Positions 1 through 11,336 of a stretch of DNA of 64,000 nucleotides are shown here, piece by piece. The stretch comes from Rhineura floridana (lineage: Eukaryota > Chordata > Lepidosauria > Squamata > Rhineuridae). The notes under the pieces were generated by a model. That model had not been told where the DNA came from. It ran no database searches and worked only from the letters and a program-made list of their open reading frames with translations. Each line of letters begins with the position of its first letter. Position 1 is the first letter of the stretch. The stretch spans positions 230,549,943 through 230,613,942 of the forward strand of contig NC_084482.1 of NCBI RefSeq assembly GCF_030035675.1, read 5' to 3'. The translations under genes were made by a program, and so were the position numbers.

Positions 1-890
<890 letters not shown>

Positions 891-1716
891 TGTTGAAAGA
901 CCTTTCATCAGAATGGCTACCTTCAGGGACTTCCCAGGAGGATCCCTACGCCTGTGCAGCCTCTGAGACTGGGCTCCCGTCTTGGATGAAACTTTTTCAG
1001 TTCTAAATCCAGTCAGAAGGGTCTTTTTTGACTGGGGATAATTTCTTCCAGATAAGGAAGAAACGTGAGATTTCCCACACAGCTTTGTTGTGATTGTTGG
1101 AGACTGGAATTCGTCAGAATCTTCTGTGAAAAGAAGGTCTTCCAGCAGTTCGGACGGAGCGAGGATTTCTAGCCAAGCTCAGCTGAAAAAAGTGATTCTT
1201 TTTTTTTTAAAAGAAAAACGACCTAACAGGCAAGCATTCTTCTGTCTTACGCTTATTATTTTCTTATCTATATAGCTACAGAGATTTGTCAAAGATCCAG
1301 CAATTAAGAAAACCTGGGTGAGCCAAAACTTTCCTTTTTTTTTTTATTTACGGAACTAAGGGGGAAGAAAATAAAAATAGCCTATCTTTTTTTTATTTCA
1401 GAAAGCTGACATGGAAAATAGCTTTATAAAGATTACAACAGATGAGGGTTTTCTTTTTGATTTATAAGACTTTTGGGTAACATATGTCCGGGACTATTTT
1501 TTCTGATCTATTTTTTTTTTTTGACGAATCTGCTCATTCTTTTTGTTATTAGCTATTTGGACGCTGAGAACTAAGGTTGTTTTTGTACTTCTGGGCATAT
1601 AAGAGATAAGGGCTGTTTAGAGTGTGACGCTAGCTGGTTTGAAAGATTAACTCCTTTGTAACTGGATAAAGAAATAAACTGTTCTTTGCTTGGGACATTG
1701 AAGGAGTTTTGTTCCT

Positions 1717-2327
1717 TTGGCTTTGGGAATGACAATTAAGAAGATCATGGATGTACAAGAAGGGACTTTATCTATAGACATGTTTCAGAAAATAATGAAT
1801 GGGATTAATTCAATAAAACAAGAATTGAGAAATAATAGTCAAGCGTTGAGAATTGAACTTGATGAAATGAGACAGGAGCTGAAAGAAATTCAGGATTCTA
1901 TGAGAAAGGAGAATAAAGATAGATCTGGAAAACCAAAAAAGGATGAAAGAGAAATTAAAGGCAAGGTTCAAACTATGGAGATTGGATTAAATATGGACAT
2001 GGAAAAAGATTTGGATTTTCTGGCGGTGATGGATCCTGGAGACAAATATTACGGTTTGGAACACAGCACTGTCCCTGAAGGAATTGAAGAGATTGGAGAT
2101 AAAGATATTATCGGTTCAAAAAAAATCCTGGACTGGAAGGTCTTGATGGAACTTGAAATGGAGAAAGCTAACAGAATTAATCCCTGTTTTGTGTCAATGG
2201 AAAAATCTTTAAGAGATGTGCTAGTGTATCATGTAAAAAAGAGGAACAGAGATGCGGCTTTGCAACAATATTTCAGTGATAAGTTTGGAACTGATGGCAA
2301 GAAAATATCTATGAAAAAGGAAATTCC
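1717..2327 (+). CDS. L1-like ORF1 protein (coiled coil), interrupted
   Basis: Open frame of about 203 residues before the solo LTR; the frame stays open into the LTR until 2,406. An N-terminal helical stretch with heptad-like spacing (KKIMDVQEG..., KQELRNNSQALRIELDEMRQ) fits the trimerising coiled coil of L1 ORF1 proteins. The later part, with SLRDVLVYHVKKRNRDAALQ, resembles the C-terminal domain of L1 ORF1p, an RNA-binding nucleic-acid chaperone. A middle acidic segment (LDFLAVMDPGDKYYGLEHS) is not one I recognise. Assignment rests on layout and local resemblance, so the family is likely but the function is inferred. Confidence 0.6.
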
Positions 2328-2900
2328 TGTCAGCTCTACACTGCATCAGCAGTGCCAGGGGGGGCTGGAAATTCCTGGGTCTTTGGCAGGGAAGGAAAGT
2401 CCTTAGCCAGCAGTCGGGTTGTAAATCTGCCAGGCCTATCCGAAGCGTACTTGCCGAGTCAGAAGTCCAGAAGCGAGGTCAGTGGAGGTCCGGGATCAAT
2501 TGCCAAGGAGGTCAGTCAAAGAGATGCTGCAGGGAAACTAGGTCTACACAAAGCCACGCCTGACGTTGCAGTCAGCAACAAGCTGCAGCCAAGGTGTGCC
2601 TTATAAAGAGCAGGATGGACAGCAGGTGTGAGCCCTCAGCGTTTGGGCCTTAAGGAGACAGGCCTGCCTCTCTTCTGCCTGACCTTCTGCTGTCTACGTT
2701 CTGCAGGTGAGGGGGGAGTATCCTGTTCACTGTCTGTGTCTGGCTGCAGGGCCTCTGCTGTCCCTGGGGTGCTCTGCAGCTGAGGGGCAGAAGGAGCTGG
2801 ATTCTCAGGAGGCTCCTCCGTGTCTCCTGCTGCTCCTGGGTCTGCTGCTGTTACTCCCGAGTTGTCCTCATCTGAGGAGTCCTCTGACGGGGCCATGACA
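2328..2900 (-). mobile_element. Solo LTR inside the L1-like element
   Basis: A 573-base block bounded by TGTCA...TGACA, with a 5-base target duplication 'attcc' at 2,323-2,327 and 2,901-2,905. A TATA-like 'tttataag' on the minus strand near 2,600-2,610 gives the orientation. No internal retroelement sequence is attached, so it is a solo LTR. Family uncertain: Ty3 or class I/II ERV. It is younger than its L1-like host. Confidence 0.75.
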
Positions 2901-3039
2901 ATTCCTATCAGACTCTTATTATATGACTATGACAGCAAGACTATTGGGCGTGTAAAGATGGAAGATGGAAGATGGAACCAATACGGATAATAGAAGAAGA
3001 GTGATTTGAAATTACTGGATCTAGTAGACTTGATGAGTT

Positions 3040-3662
3040 GGACTAATTGACATGTTTATCTAGAAAAAAAATTGATGGACATATATCTCAACGATTGGAA
3101 ACTTCTCTTTGACTTTTTGTGGAAGAATAAAATGATATGATGTTAATGAGATTTGTAACCAATTAAGATAATTGCTGGAGGAAGGTGATTTTATAAGCTA
3201 TTAAGATACAGGCTTGTTATATATTATAGACTTATAGTTGAACTATGACAAATTGGTAGTCAATTTTATATATATATATATATTTTCTTTTTATTGTATT
3301 AGTTATGGATTTGTGTTTTTTCTTTTTGTATTGTTTTGGTTTTGAAAATTTGAATATGGATAAATTGACATGTTTACTTAGAGAAAAATTGATAGACACA
3401 TTTCCTAAGGAATGGAAGCTTCTTTTAGATTTTATGTTGAAAGATTAAAATAAAATGATGATATTGGGATTTGACGATTAATTAAGATAGCATATGAAGA
3501 AAAGTGATCCTGTATGTATATATTAAGGGACAGGTTTGATATATATTATATACTTATAGCTGATCTGCGACAAATCGGAAGTCAACTATTTTACTTTATT
3601 TTTTTCTTTATTTGTTTGTTGTATTTTGTTTTATTTGTTTTTTTGAAAAATTTGAATAAAAA
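3040..3662 (+). repeat. Tandem duplication in the L1-like 3' UTR
   Basis: Two diverged units of about 310 bases (about 3,040-3,355 and 3,356-3,662). Each holds, in order, 'attgacatgttta', a 'gaaaaattgat' block, a 'ttgttatatatta'-like block, a 'gacaaat(t/c)gg' block and a T-rich tract ending near 'gaaaatttgaata'. The second copy of the family at 48,452 also starts with a repeated 'gatggattaat' segment, so the duplication is probably a family feature. Confidence 0.6.
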
Positions 3663-3680
3663 TTATTAAAAAAAAAAAAA

Positions 3681-3748
3681 AGAATGGCTACCTTCAGGCG
3701 CATCAAAGGATCTGTACAAGGGAAGAGATTTATCAATGCTTTGAAAAG
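3681..3748 (+). pseudogene. ZNF-A: 3' remnant of the finger tract
   Basis: Continuation of ZNF-A beyond the L1-like insertion. It matches the degenerate final fingers of ZNF-B (31,800-31,880): the 'ggctaccttcag..catcaaa' block, then 'gggaagagat' and 'aaatgcttt'. It is cut off at about 3,748, where RTE sequence begins. Confidence 0.65.
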
Positions 3749-3960
3749 TTTGTTGTTGTTATGTGACTTCAAGTTGATTAAGACTTATGGTGACCCTATG
3801 AATCAGTGACCTCCAAGAGCATCTGTCATGAACCTCCCTGTTCAGATCTTGTAAGTTCAGGTCTGTGGCTTCCTTGATGGAGTCAATCCATCTCTTGTTT
3901 GTCTTCCTCTTTTTCTACTCCCTTCTGTTTTCCCCAGCATTATTGTTTTTTCTAGTGAAT
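3749..3960 (-). mobile_element. RTE (BovB-type) LINE 3' fragment
   Basis: Minus-strand 3' end of an RTE LINE. It is nearly the same as 27,490-27,690 in the longer RTE copy (shared blocks 'gacctccaagagcatct' and 'tgttcagatcttgtaagttc'). The terminal 'gttgttatgtgac..caagttgatta..gac' is the BovB/Sauria-SINE type of 3' tail. The 5' part is missing. Confidence 0.7.
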
Positions 3961-3961
3961 T

Positions 3962-4062
3962 GAGTTCCAAGGGCCAGATAGAAAGGTCTGGAGGGCCACA
4001 TTTGCCCCCGCCCTCAGGGCCAGATGTTCCCCATCCCTGGGTTGAAGGCTAACATCCAGTCC
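3962..4062. repeat. MITE-like fragment (hAT-type, tentative)
   Basis: Contains 'ggagggccacattt' and 'agatgttccccatccctgg', motifs shared with the fold-back element at 5,777-5,908. Short and diverged. The surrounding 4,063-4,320 shows no gene. Confidence 0.35.
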
Positions 4063-4321
4063 TCACAGCATGACTATGTTCTCTGTTGTTTCAAGAGGCA
4101 GCTGAGGCCCCGCCCGGGGGATTGAAAGTACACTATTTCTAGAAGAGATGTACAAATAAGTATAAAGCAGGCAGGTACAACTGTCAATCAACCAAAAAAG
4201 GGACATCCCCTCATTTCCTCCCACCCCCCTCAAAAAAGGTAATGAAAGGCAAGCAAGGGATGGTGCTTGAGGGAAGGGTGCAGTGTAGCAGAATATTGTT
4301 ATATATTGTTATATATTGTTT

Positions 4322-4433
4322 CGTATCATCCGCAAACTTCATAAGGCTTCCCTCCACCCCATCATCTAAGTCATTGATAAAAATGTTGAAGTGTATCGGC
4401 CCCAGGACAGAACCCTGTGGCACTCCACTCGAG
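4322..4433 (-). mobile_element. CR1 LINE internal fragment (reverse transcriptase)
   Basis: The minus strand encodes [20 protein letters not shown] then [14 protein letters not shown], i.e. the RT block with the catalytic ADD motif. It matches the older CR1 at 15,590-15,705 rather than the young family. A 112-base scrap. Confidence 0.8.
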
Positions 4434-4439
4434 ACCTAT

Positions 4440-4880
4440 GCATGCAGGGCAGAAACCATTGAAATGCTGTTTGCAAAAAGCGCTTTGGCAACAGGGCGTA
4501 GTAGGAACCTCCGCGCCTGCGCCCTGGATTTGCACAAGGGGCAGAGCCTGCAAGACGTTTGCCCAGAGCGCGCCTGGCATTCAGTCCTCCAGCGGGGAAA
4601 GGAACTGAGCTCTGCTTTCTAGAGAGGCAGGATGTGGTCATGCAAATGGGAGGGAGGGAGACAATAGGAAGCAAAGAGGCTTGATTTATTTCCGAGGAGG
4701 AGGAGGAGGAAGAAGAGGCTGAATCGTGGCGAGGACGCAAGAGCGAGAGAGAGGTGCAGCAGTGGGGGTGGGGAAGGGTTAGCAGTTTGCCTTTGGGGGG
4801 GTGGAGAAAGGGGGAGATCCTCCCCCCACATCTCGCCTGGGAATTCAGGGGGGGAGTCACATGCATGCAACCAGCTGCAA
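4440..4880 (+). promoter_or_regulatory. Possible CpG-rich promoter / first exon
   Basis: CpG-rich, mostly non-repetitive block (for example 'cctccgcgcctgcgccctgg' near 4,509 and 'gtggcgaggacgcaagagcg' near 4,727) with an octamer 'atgcaaat' at 4,640-4,647. Its position before a KRAB B-box exon (6,202) on the plus strand would suit a ZNF promoter. No homology to the other promoter candidate (23,690) was clear, so this is weak. Confidence 0.3.
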
Positions 4881-4904
4881 CGTTGGGTCCGAGTCTTCCG
4901 CCAA

Positions 4905-5172
4905 TGTCACTCTAGTCCCTGTCTTATTTTATGGTTTCGCTCCGCTCCGTGAGAGGGGACGCTCAGGGGTGATCGTGTCCACCGCCCTGGCCATTTCCCC
5001 ATTCCAGAGGTCAACCGGGGCTTCAACAGAATCACCTGCCGAAGAGCCATCAGGAACCTATCTGGGTCCATCAGGCTCCTGGGGCAGACCATCCTAATCG
5101 GTCCCCCACCCCTGCAGAGGTTCTGAGTCCCAGTGAGTCTAGACCCAGCCAGGTAGTGATCTGTCCATGACA
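4905..5172 (-). mobile_element. L2 LINE endonuclease-region fragment
   Basis: The minus strand reads SWTDHYLAGSRLTGTQ ... PRSLMDPDRFLMAL, like the SWTDHRLLKFRLTVAS ... PRRLMNPEGF of the longer L2 at 48,926-49,150. It covers the end of the apurinic endonuclease domain. Old and truncated on both sides. Confidence 0.7.
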
Positions 5173-5284
5173 ATGTATATTATATTATAATAAAATATAT
5201 TGTATTTTATGTTCCTGAGTAATGTCATACAGGGGAGAGTCGCCCATCAGGCTGTGAGTTCTCCTGGTGGACATCTCGGATGGC

Positions 5285-5492
5285 TTTAAAAGGGGCTAAG
5301 GAAAATGGCTTCATCCCCAGTCTGTGTCTGTTGGAATTACTTTTTAAGATGTTTTTGTTATAATATATTTTAAACCCTGTTTTTAATGATGTGTTTGAGA
5401 GTGTTTTTAGTGTTTTTGTTTGCCACCCTGGGCTCCTACTGGGAGGAAGGGTGGGATATAAATCTAAATGAATAAATAAATGCATGGAAGAG
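5285..5492 (+). mobile_element. L2 LINE 3' end
   Basis: Holds the typical tail 'gccaccctgggctcctactg' followed by 'ggaggaagggtgggatat' and an 'aataaataaat' run. Near-identical tails occur at 63,135-63,190 and 11,300-11,336. Only the 3' UTR is present. Confidence 0.6.
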
Positions 5493-5776
5493 AAGGCTCT
5501 CAAGGGCCACCAGTCCTGATGTTTATGGGCCACCTCCAAAATTAGGGGAAGAGCAGCAGGAGATGCGCTCTTGCCTTTCTCTCTGGCTTGAGGGCCTCCC
5601 ATGTGTGTCTAGTTGGCGCTTGTGGGCCAGGCTGGCTCCAGGCATTTTTTGGAGGGGTCTTGGGGACAGGGTATCAATGAGGCCCTTATTCCCTCCCTTT
5701 CCTCCTCAGACCGCACCCCTCCTCCCCCTTGGCCCCAGCCCTTTAATATAAAATAATATGGTGACCCCCTAAAAAG

Positions 5777-5908
5777 AGGAGGGGAACCTTTGGCCCTCCA
5801 GATGTTGGTGAACTGCAGATTCCATCAGCTCCTGCAAGGATGGCCAATGATTAGGGGTGATGGGAGTTCAGCAACATCTGGAGGGCCACAGGATCCCCAC
5901 ACCTGGTA
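5777..5908. mobile_element. Fold-back MITE (hAT-type, tentative)
   Basis: Inverted ends: 'aacctttggccctccagatg' on the left pairs with the complement of 'catctggagggccacaggat' on the right. The roughly 130-base core has no coding capacity. Classification as hAT is from general resemblance to amniote MITEs. Confidence 0.55.
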
Positions 5909-6201
5909 TAATTTAATCTGCAAACCCAAACGCACTTACCTAGGGGGGTGTCCCATTGGACTGGGTGGGGCTTACTTCTGAATGGGTGTGACTTTTATTG
6001 GGGTAATTTACACCCACAGTGGCAAGGGATCTCATCCTTTTACCTCGATTCTAAATGGGGTTCTTCCTTTCCCGCTCCCAGAATTAAAACTCAAAATGCT
6101 TCCTCCTCTTAGATTCGAGGTTGTAGAAATGGTTTGATATGGAATCCCTGACTTTTTATGTTGTGGTTAAAAGTAACTCCTCTTGTCTGTTTCCTTGAAA
6201 G

Positions 6202-6285
6202 AACGAGACCTCGCTTCCTGTAAGGAAGAAAGTGAAAGACTGTTTATCCAGGTCCCCAAAGAAGAGGAGGAGGAGACCTCAGCAG
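6202..6285 (+). pseudogene. KRAB B-box exon, diverged copy 1
   Basis: An 84-base exon between acceptor 'tttccttgaaag' and donor CAG|GTCGGT. With the first two bases completing a split codon it reads RDLASCKEESERLFIQ then VPKEEEEETSA. This aligns with the KRAB B-box consensus (KPDLISxLExGEEPW) but lacks its key residues. It is paralogous to 11,200-11,280, with flanking intron homology (6,130-6,200 vs 11,115-11,199; 6,286-6,470 vs 11,337-11,560). A KRAB box normally recruits TRIM28 for silencing; this copy looks too changed for that. No A-box was found next to it. Confidence 0.55.
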
Positions 6286-6988
6286 GTCGGTGCTTAGCTG
6301 TGCTGTGGAGCCCCTTTTGGTCTGGGAATTGAAGCATTTTGGTTCTTTTTGATTTTTCCCTCTCCATTCCTCTGCCACCTAAAAATCACACAACATCTCA
6401 TTCCTCGGAGTTTCCCTTCATCTGCAGACCTTCGGTTGTGAAGGATGAAATGGTCCCATCCCACCCAGGATTCTGGGCACGACTGTGGACCATTGATCTT
6501 AAGAAGAGGCGCAGTGGTAAATTTTGGAACGCAGGAGCCCCAAACATTCAAACCTAAAGCTTCTGTCCCAAACATGTATATCTGGCACTTAATTTCCAAG
6601 TTAAAGACTATTAAAATTTGAATAGGTAATAGTTGCAGCAGCACCGGATTCTTCTTCCCGTTCTCTGTGGTGTGTGTACTTTTGGTTACTTGCTTTCGTT
6701 GTCAGGGACTATTTGTGCCACAGACTCCTTTTTCTGTTTGTGGATCCTGCAGAGTACTTGATGGCTGGTTCTTCCCTTAAGGAAGGGGGCAGACCGTCGA
6801 AGAGGGCTTCTTCATACATCCTTTTCCAGTGCTTGGGTTTTATTTCCTTGAAGCCCAAAGTAAAAGCGAGGCCATGCATACTCTGCAAGAGGGTCCCTGT
6901 CTTGCAGTCATGCAGCTGAGATCTTGCAAGGCTGCACCTGCCTGAAGCCAAATTCAGCATTACTTGTAAAAATGAGCCCCAAAGGTGG

Positions 6989-9714
6989 GTCATAAGAACA
7001 TAAGATGAGCCTGCTGAATCAGGCCAGTGGCCCATCTAGTCCAGCATCCTGTTCTCACAGTGGCCAACCAGGTGCCTGGGGGAAGCCCGCAAGCAGGACC
7101 CGAGTGCAAGAACACTCTCCCCTCCTGAGGCTTCCGGCAACTGGTTTTCAGAAGCATGCTGCCTCTGACTAGGGTGGCAGAGCACAGCCATCATGGCTAG
7201 TAGCCATTGATAGCCCTGTCCTCCATGAATCTGTCTAATCTTCTTTTAAAGCCATCCAAGCTGGTGGCCATTACTGCATCTTGTGGGAGCAAATTCCATA
7301 GTTTAACTATGCGCTGAGTAAAGAAGTACTTCCTTTTGTCTGTCCTGAATCTTCCAAGATTCAGCTTCTTTGAATGTCTACGAGTTCTAGTATTATGAGA
7401 GAGGGAGAAGAACTTTTCTCTATCCACTTTCTCAACGCCATGCATAATTTTATACACTTCTATCATGTCTCCTCTGACCCGCCTTTCCTCTACACTAAAA
7501 AGCCCCAAATGCTGCAACCTTTCCTCGTAAGGGAGTCGCTCCATCCCCTTGATCTTTCTGGTTGCCCTGTTCTGAACCTTTTCCAACTCTATAATATCCT
7601 TTTTGAGATGAGGCGACCAGAACTGTACACAGTATTCCAAATGTGGCCACACCATAGATTTATACAACGGCATTGTGATATCGGCTGTTTTATTTTCAAT
7701 AACTTTCCTAATTATCTCCAGCATGGAATTTGCCTTTTTCACAGCTGCCACAGACTGGGTTGACATTTTCATCATGATGTCCACTACAACCCCGAGGTCT
7801 CTCTCCTGTTCGGTCACCGCCAGTTCAGACCCCATGAGCGTATATGTGAAATTCAGATTTTTTGCTCCAATATGCATAATTTTACACTAGTTTATATTGA
7901 ATTGCATTTGCCATTTTTCTGCCCATTCACTCAGTTTGGAGAGGTCTTTTTGGAGCTCTTCGCAATCCTTTTTTGTTGTAAGAACCCTGAACAATTTAGC
8001 GTCGTCAGCAAACTTGGCCACTTCACTGCTCACTCCTACTTCTAGATCATTAATGAACAAGTTGAAAAGTACAGGTCCCAATACTGATCCTTGAGGGACT
8101 CCACTTTCTACAGCCCTCCATTGGGAGAACTGTCCATTGATTCCTACTCTCTGCTTTCTGCTTCTTAACCAATTCCTTATCCACAAGAGGACCTCTCCTC
8201 TGATTCCATGACTGCTAAGCTTCCTCAAAAGTACCAAGCTGTCCATGGAGGCTCAGATTTCGGCAGTGAGCCGGGCAGTTTGGTATCAACTACACCTCAT
8301 ACGGAGGCTGCAACCCTACCTCCCTATTCATCAGCTCCCACTGGTAGTACATGCCCTGGTCACCTCTCAATTAGACTACTGCAATGCGCTCTACGTGGGG
8401 TTACCCTTGAAAATGGTCCGGAAACTACAATTGGTGCAGAATGCGGCGGCTCGTCTGCTTACATACAGCCGCCGCCATGATCACAGCACGCCAGTATTAT
8501 TTCATCTACATTGGCTTCCAATTGTTTTCCGGGCCCAATTCAAGGTGTTGGTGTTAACCTTTAAATCCCTATACGATCTCGGCCCAATTTACCTGAAGGA
8601 GCACCTCCAGTACCACAAATTAAGCCGCCCGACCAGATCAGCCACGCAGGGCCTTCTCTCAGTCCCACCAACGAAAACAGCTGGGCTGGTGGGGACTAGA
8701 GAGAGGGCATTTTCAGTGGCGGCCGCCACTCTCTGGAACTCCCTCCCATTCTATCTCCGCCATGCCCCTTCCCTGGATACATTTCGCCGACCCTTAAAAA
8801 CTTGGCTCTTTGGACAGGCCTTCGGGATTTCCGGGGTGGGCTAATTTTTCTGTGATTGCTTTATAATTATTCATTGATTGCCCTAAATGATTTTATACTG
8901 CTGCATTAGTGTTGACTGCATTGTATTCTATTTTGTATTATATTGTATTTTATTGAATTTTAATGTGTACGTCGCCTAGAGTGGCTCTGGCCAGATAGGC
9001 GACACAAAAATTAAATTTATTATTATTATTTATTATTTGGTGAGGTACCTTGTCAAACGCTTTTTGAAAGTCTAAGTACACTATGTCCACTGGATCACCT
9101 ATATCTATATGGTTGTTGACACTCTCAAAGAATTCTAATAGGTTACTGAGACAGGACTTTCCCTTGCAGAAGCCATGCTGGCTCTGCTTCAGCAAGGCTT
9201 GTTCTTCTATGTGCTTAGTTAATCTAGCTTTAATCAGGACCCGAGGGACAAGTTACATATTTTAGTTAGCAGATCAGCAATTTCACATTTGAGTTCTTTG
9301 AGAACTCTTGGGTGGATGCCATCCGGGCCTGGTGATTTGTCAGTTTTTATATTGTCCATTAAGCCTAGAACTTCCTCTCTCGTTACCACTATTTGTCTTA
9401 GTTCCTCAGAATCGCTTCCTGCAAATGTTAGTTCAGGTTCAGGGATCTGCCCCATATCTTCTACTGTGAAGACAGATGCAAAGAATTCATTTAGCTTCTC
9501 TGCAATCTCCTTATCGTTCTTTAGTACACCTTTGACTTTCTTATCATCCAAGGGTCCAATCGCCTCCCTGGATGGTCTCCTGCTTTGAAAGTATTGATAG
9601 AATTTTTTGTTGTTGGTTTTTATGTTCTTAGCAATGTGCTCCTCAAATTCTTTTTAGCATCCCTTATTGTCTTCTTGCATTTCTTTTGCCAGAGTTTGTG
9701 TTCCTTCTCTTTTG
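6989..9714 (-). mobile_element. Young-family CR1 LINE, 5'-truncated, split by an L2
   Basis: Minus-strand CR1 in two parts, 6,989-8,231 and 9,036-9,714, split by an L2 at 8,232-9,035. The 3' end has the CR1 octamer-type repeat ('cataagaacataag'). It encodes the RT C-terminal region (7,197-7,877), the RT core with [20 protein letters not shown] and FADDAKLF (7,887-8,246), and RT N-terminal sequence with YLDFQKAFDKVPH (around 9,055-9,120) and DKSPGPDGIHPR (around 9,310-9,345). Endonuclease and ORF1 are missing. The frames are interrupted, so it is inactive. Confidence 0.9.
8232..9035 (+). mobile_element. L2 LINE 3' part inserted in the CR1
   Basis: Plus-strand L2, opposite to its host CR1. A 199-residue open frame (8,245-8,844) holds the L2 C-terminal region with LDYCNALYVGLPLK, RKLQLVQNAAARLL and STPVLFHLHWLP, ending in an AFxVAAATLWNSLP block. 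A 3' UTR follows with 'gtcgcctagagtggctctgg' and a TTATTATT tail. The CR1 resumes directly after the tail, so the L2 inserted later. Frame open but lacks RT core and endonuclease. Confidence 0.85.
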
Positions 9715-9904
9715 GTCCATTTTGGTTCCTTAATGCTTCTCATTAAGCCCTGCATCAAAGGGAGCTAGAAGCTTCTCAGCACAGATATTATCTAGCAAAG
9801 CTACACAGATCAGGTTTTGCACAGGTTTTTATATGAACCCTTTTTAAACCCAAGACACATTCTACAGCATATTTATTGGGTTTTTTAAAAATTTATACCT
9901 CACT

Positions 9905-10018
9905 TTTCAAAGAAGGCAATGGCAAATCACCTCTGAATACCTCTTAACATGAAAACCCTATTCATAGGGTTGCCATAAGTTGGGATCGACTTGAAGGCAG
10001 TCCATTTCCATTTTGTTT
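9905..10018 (+). mobile_element. Sauria-SINE-like 3' fragment
   Basis: Carries 'gaatacctcttaacatgaaa', 'ccctattcatagggttgcc' and 'ataagttgggatcgacttga'. This is the BovB-like 3' tail used by squamate SINEs for mobilisation by BovB. No tRNA-like head is recognisable. Confidence 0.5.
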
Positions 10019-10114
10019 TCGAGGAACTTCTTCCACACAGCAGCTGACCATTTCCAAAAAAGCCAAACTTCACCAGAAAATAATATATATATAACAACCA
10101 AAATGTAAGACCTA

Positions 10115-10908
10115 ATAAGGACCTCGGGGTTGTAGTGGACAGCACGATGAAAATGTCGACCCAGTGTGCGGCAGCTCTGAAAAAGGCAAATTCCATGCTA
10201 GCGATAATTAGGAAAGGTATTGAAAATAAAACAGTCGATATCATAATGCCGTTGTATAAATCTATGGTGCGGCCGCATTTGGAATACTGTGTACAGTTCT
10301 GGTCGCCTCATCTCAAAAAGGATATTCTAGAGTTGGAAAAGGTTCAGAAGAGGGCAACCAGAATGATCAAGGGGATGGAGCGACTCCCTTACGAGGAAAG
10401 GTTGCAGCATTTGGGGCTTTTTAGTTTAGAGAAAAGGCGGGTCAGAGGAGACATGATAGAAGTGTATAAAATTATGCATGGCATTGAGAAAGTGGATAGA
10501 GAAAAGTTCTTCTCCCTCTCTCATAATACTAGAACTCGTGGACATTCCAAGAAGCTGAATGTTGGAAGATTCAGCGCATAGTTAAACTATGGAATTTGCT
10601 CCCACAAGATGCAGTAATGGCCACCAGCTTGGATGGCTTTAAAAGAAGATTAGACAAATTCATGGAGGACAGGGCTATCAATGGCTACTAGCCGTGATGG
10701 CTGTGCTCTGCCACCCTAGTCAGAGGCAGCATGCTTCTGAAAACCAGTTGCCGGAAGCCTCAGGAGGGGAGAGTGTTCTTGCACTCGGGTCCTGCTTGCG
10801 GGCTTCCCCCAGGCACCTGGTTGGCCACTGTGAGAACAGGATGCTGGACTAGATGGGCCACTGGTCTGATCCAGCAGGCTCTTCTTATTTTCTTATGTTC
10901 TTAAGGAT
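10115..10908 (+). mobile_element. CR1 LINE 3' fragment (young family)
   Basis: Plus-strand copy starting inside ORF2's C-terminal region (MDSTMKMSTQCAAALKKANS at 10,135) and running through the 3' UTR to 'cttatgttctta'. Compared with the copy at 17,120-17,929 it lacks about 32 bases near 10,574 ('attcag|cgcatag'), which removes the RTDKRKYFFTQ segment and ends the frame. Confidence 0.9.
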
Positions 10909-11199
10909 CTTAAAAACAGTAATTAAGAATTTTTGGGGGGGGGAGGACAAAAAGCTTCCAATAAACTTGGAAAGTGTACCAACATCTGGGCTGGTTTCAC
11001 TTCAAAGGGAAGAGATCTCCAAAGAACTGGCTCCACAGTGCTCAAGCCACATGGCCCGAGTTGCGTGCTGTTGGCAAGGCTTCACCCCTTTGCTCTCGTT
11101 CAAAATGTTTTGAGCGTTCAGATTTGATTTGGAATTCCCAAATATTTTGTGGTCAAAAATAACTAATCTTGCCTGATTTCCTTTTTTTTAAAAAAAAAG

Positions 11200-11280
11200 A
11201 ACCAGACCTTATTTCCTGTTGGGAAGGAGGAGAAGATCCGGTGATGCAGGAACCCAAAGAAGAGGAGGAGACCTCAGCAG
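11200..11280 (+). pseudogene. KRAB B-box exon, copy 2
   Basis: An 81-base exon ending at donor CAG|GTAGAT. The frame reads PDLISCWEGGEDPVMQEP then KEEEETSA, a good match to the KRAB B-box (PDLIS..EGGE). The acceptor is poor: the polypyrimidine tract is separated from AG by a run of ten A. Just after the donor a 54-base L2-type tail (11,283-11,336) is inserted, absent from copy 1. Neighbouring finger and A-box exons are not recognisable before 12 kb. I call it a gene remnant, though the exon itself is still open. Confidence 0.6.
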
Positions 11281-11282
11281 GT

Positions 11283-11336
11283 AGATTTACTTATTTATTA
11301 TTTAATTTATGTCCCGTCCTTCCTCCCAGCTGGAGC
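11283..11336 (+). repeat. L2-type 3' tail insertion
   Basis: Short 'tttatgtcccgtccttcctc..gctggagcccag' segment of an L2-like 3' end, present in this paralog and missing at the matching site after 6,289. Confidence 0.5.

Larger units (their letters stand above)
928..3680 (+). mobile_element. L1-like, ORF1-only retroelement inserted in ZNF-A
   Basis: Insertion with an 18-base target-site duplication, 'agaatggctaccttcagg', at 910-927 and 3,681-3,698. It ends in an A-run at 3,667-3,681. It has a roughly 790-base 5' region, an ORF1-like frame from 1,717, and a long AT-rich 3' UTR. No ORF2 (endonuclease/reverse transcriptase) is present, so it needed an L1 in trans, like HAL1-type elements. It carries a solo LTR at 2,328-2,900. 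A 5'-truncated relative lies at 48,452-48,912. The full-length target duplication suggests a fairly recent insertion. Confidence 0.85.

Noticed and set aside
1090-1275. 61-codon frame in the L1-like 5' region
   Set aside because: Low complexity, no similarity to L1 proteins and not supported by the second family copy.
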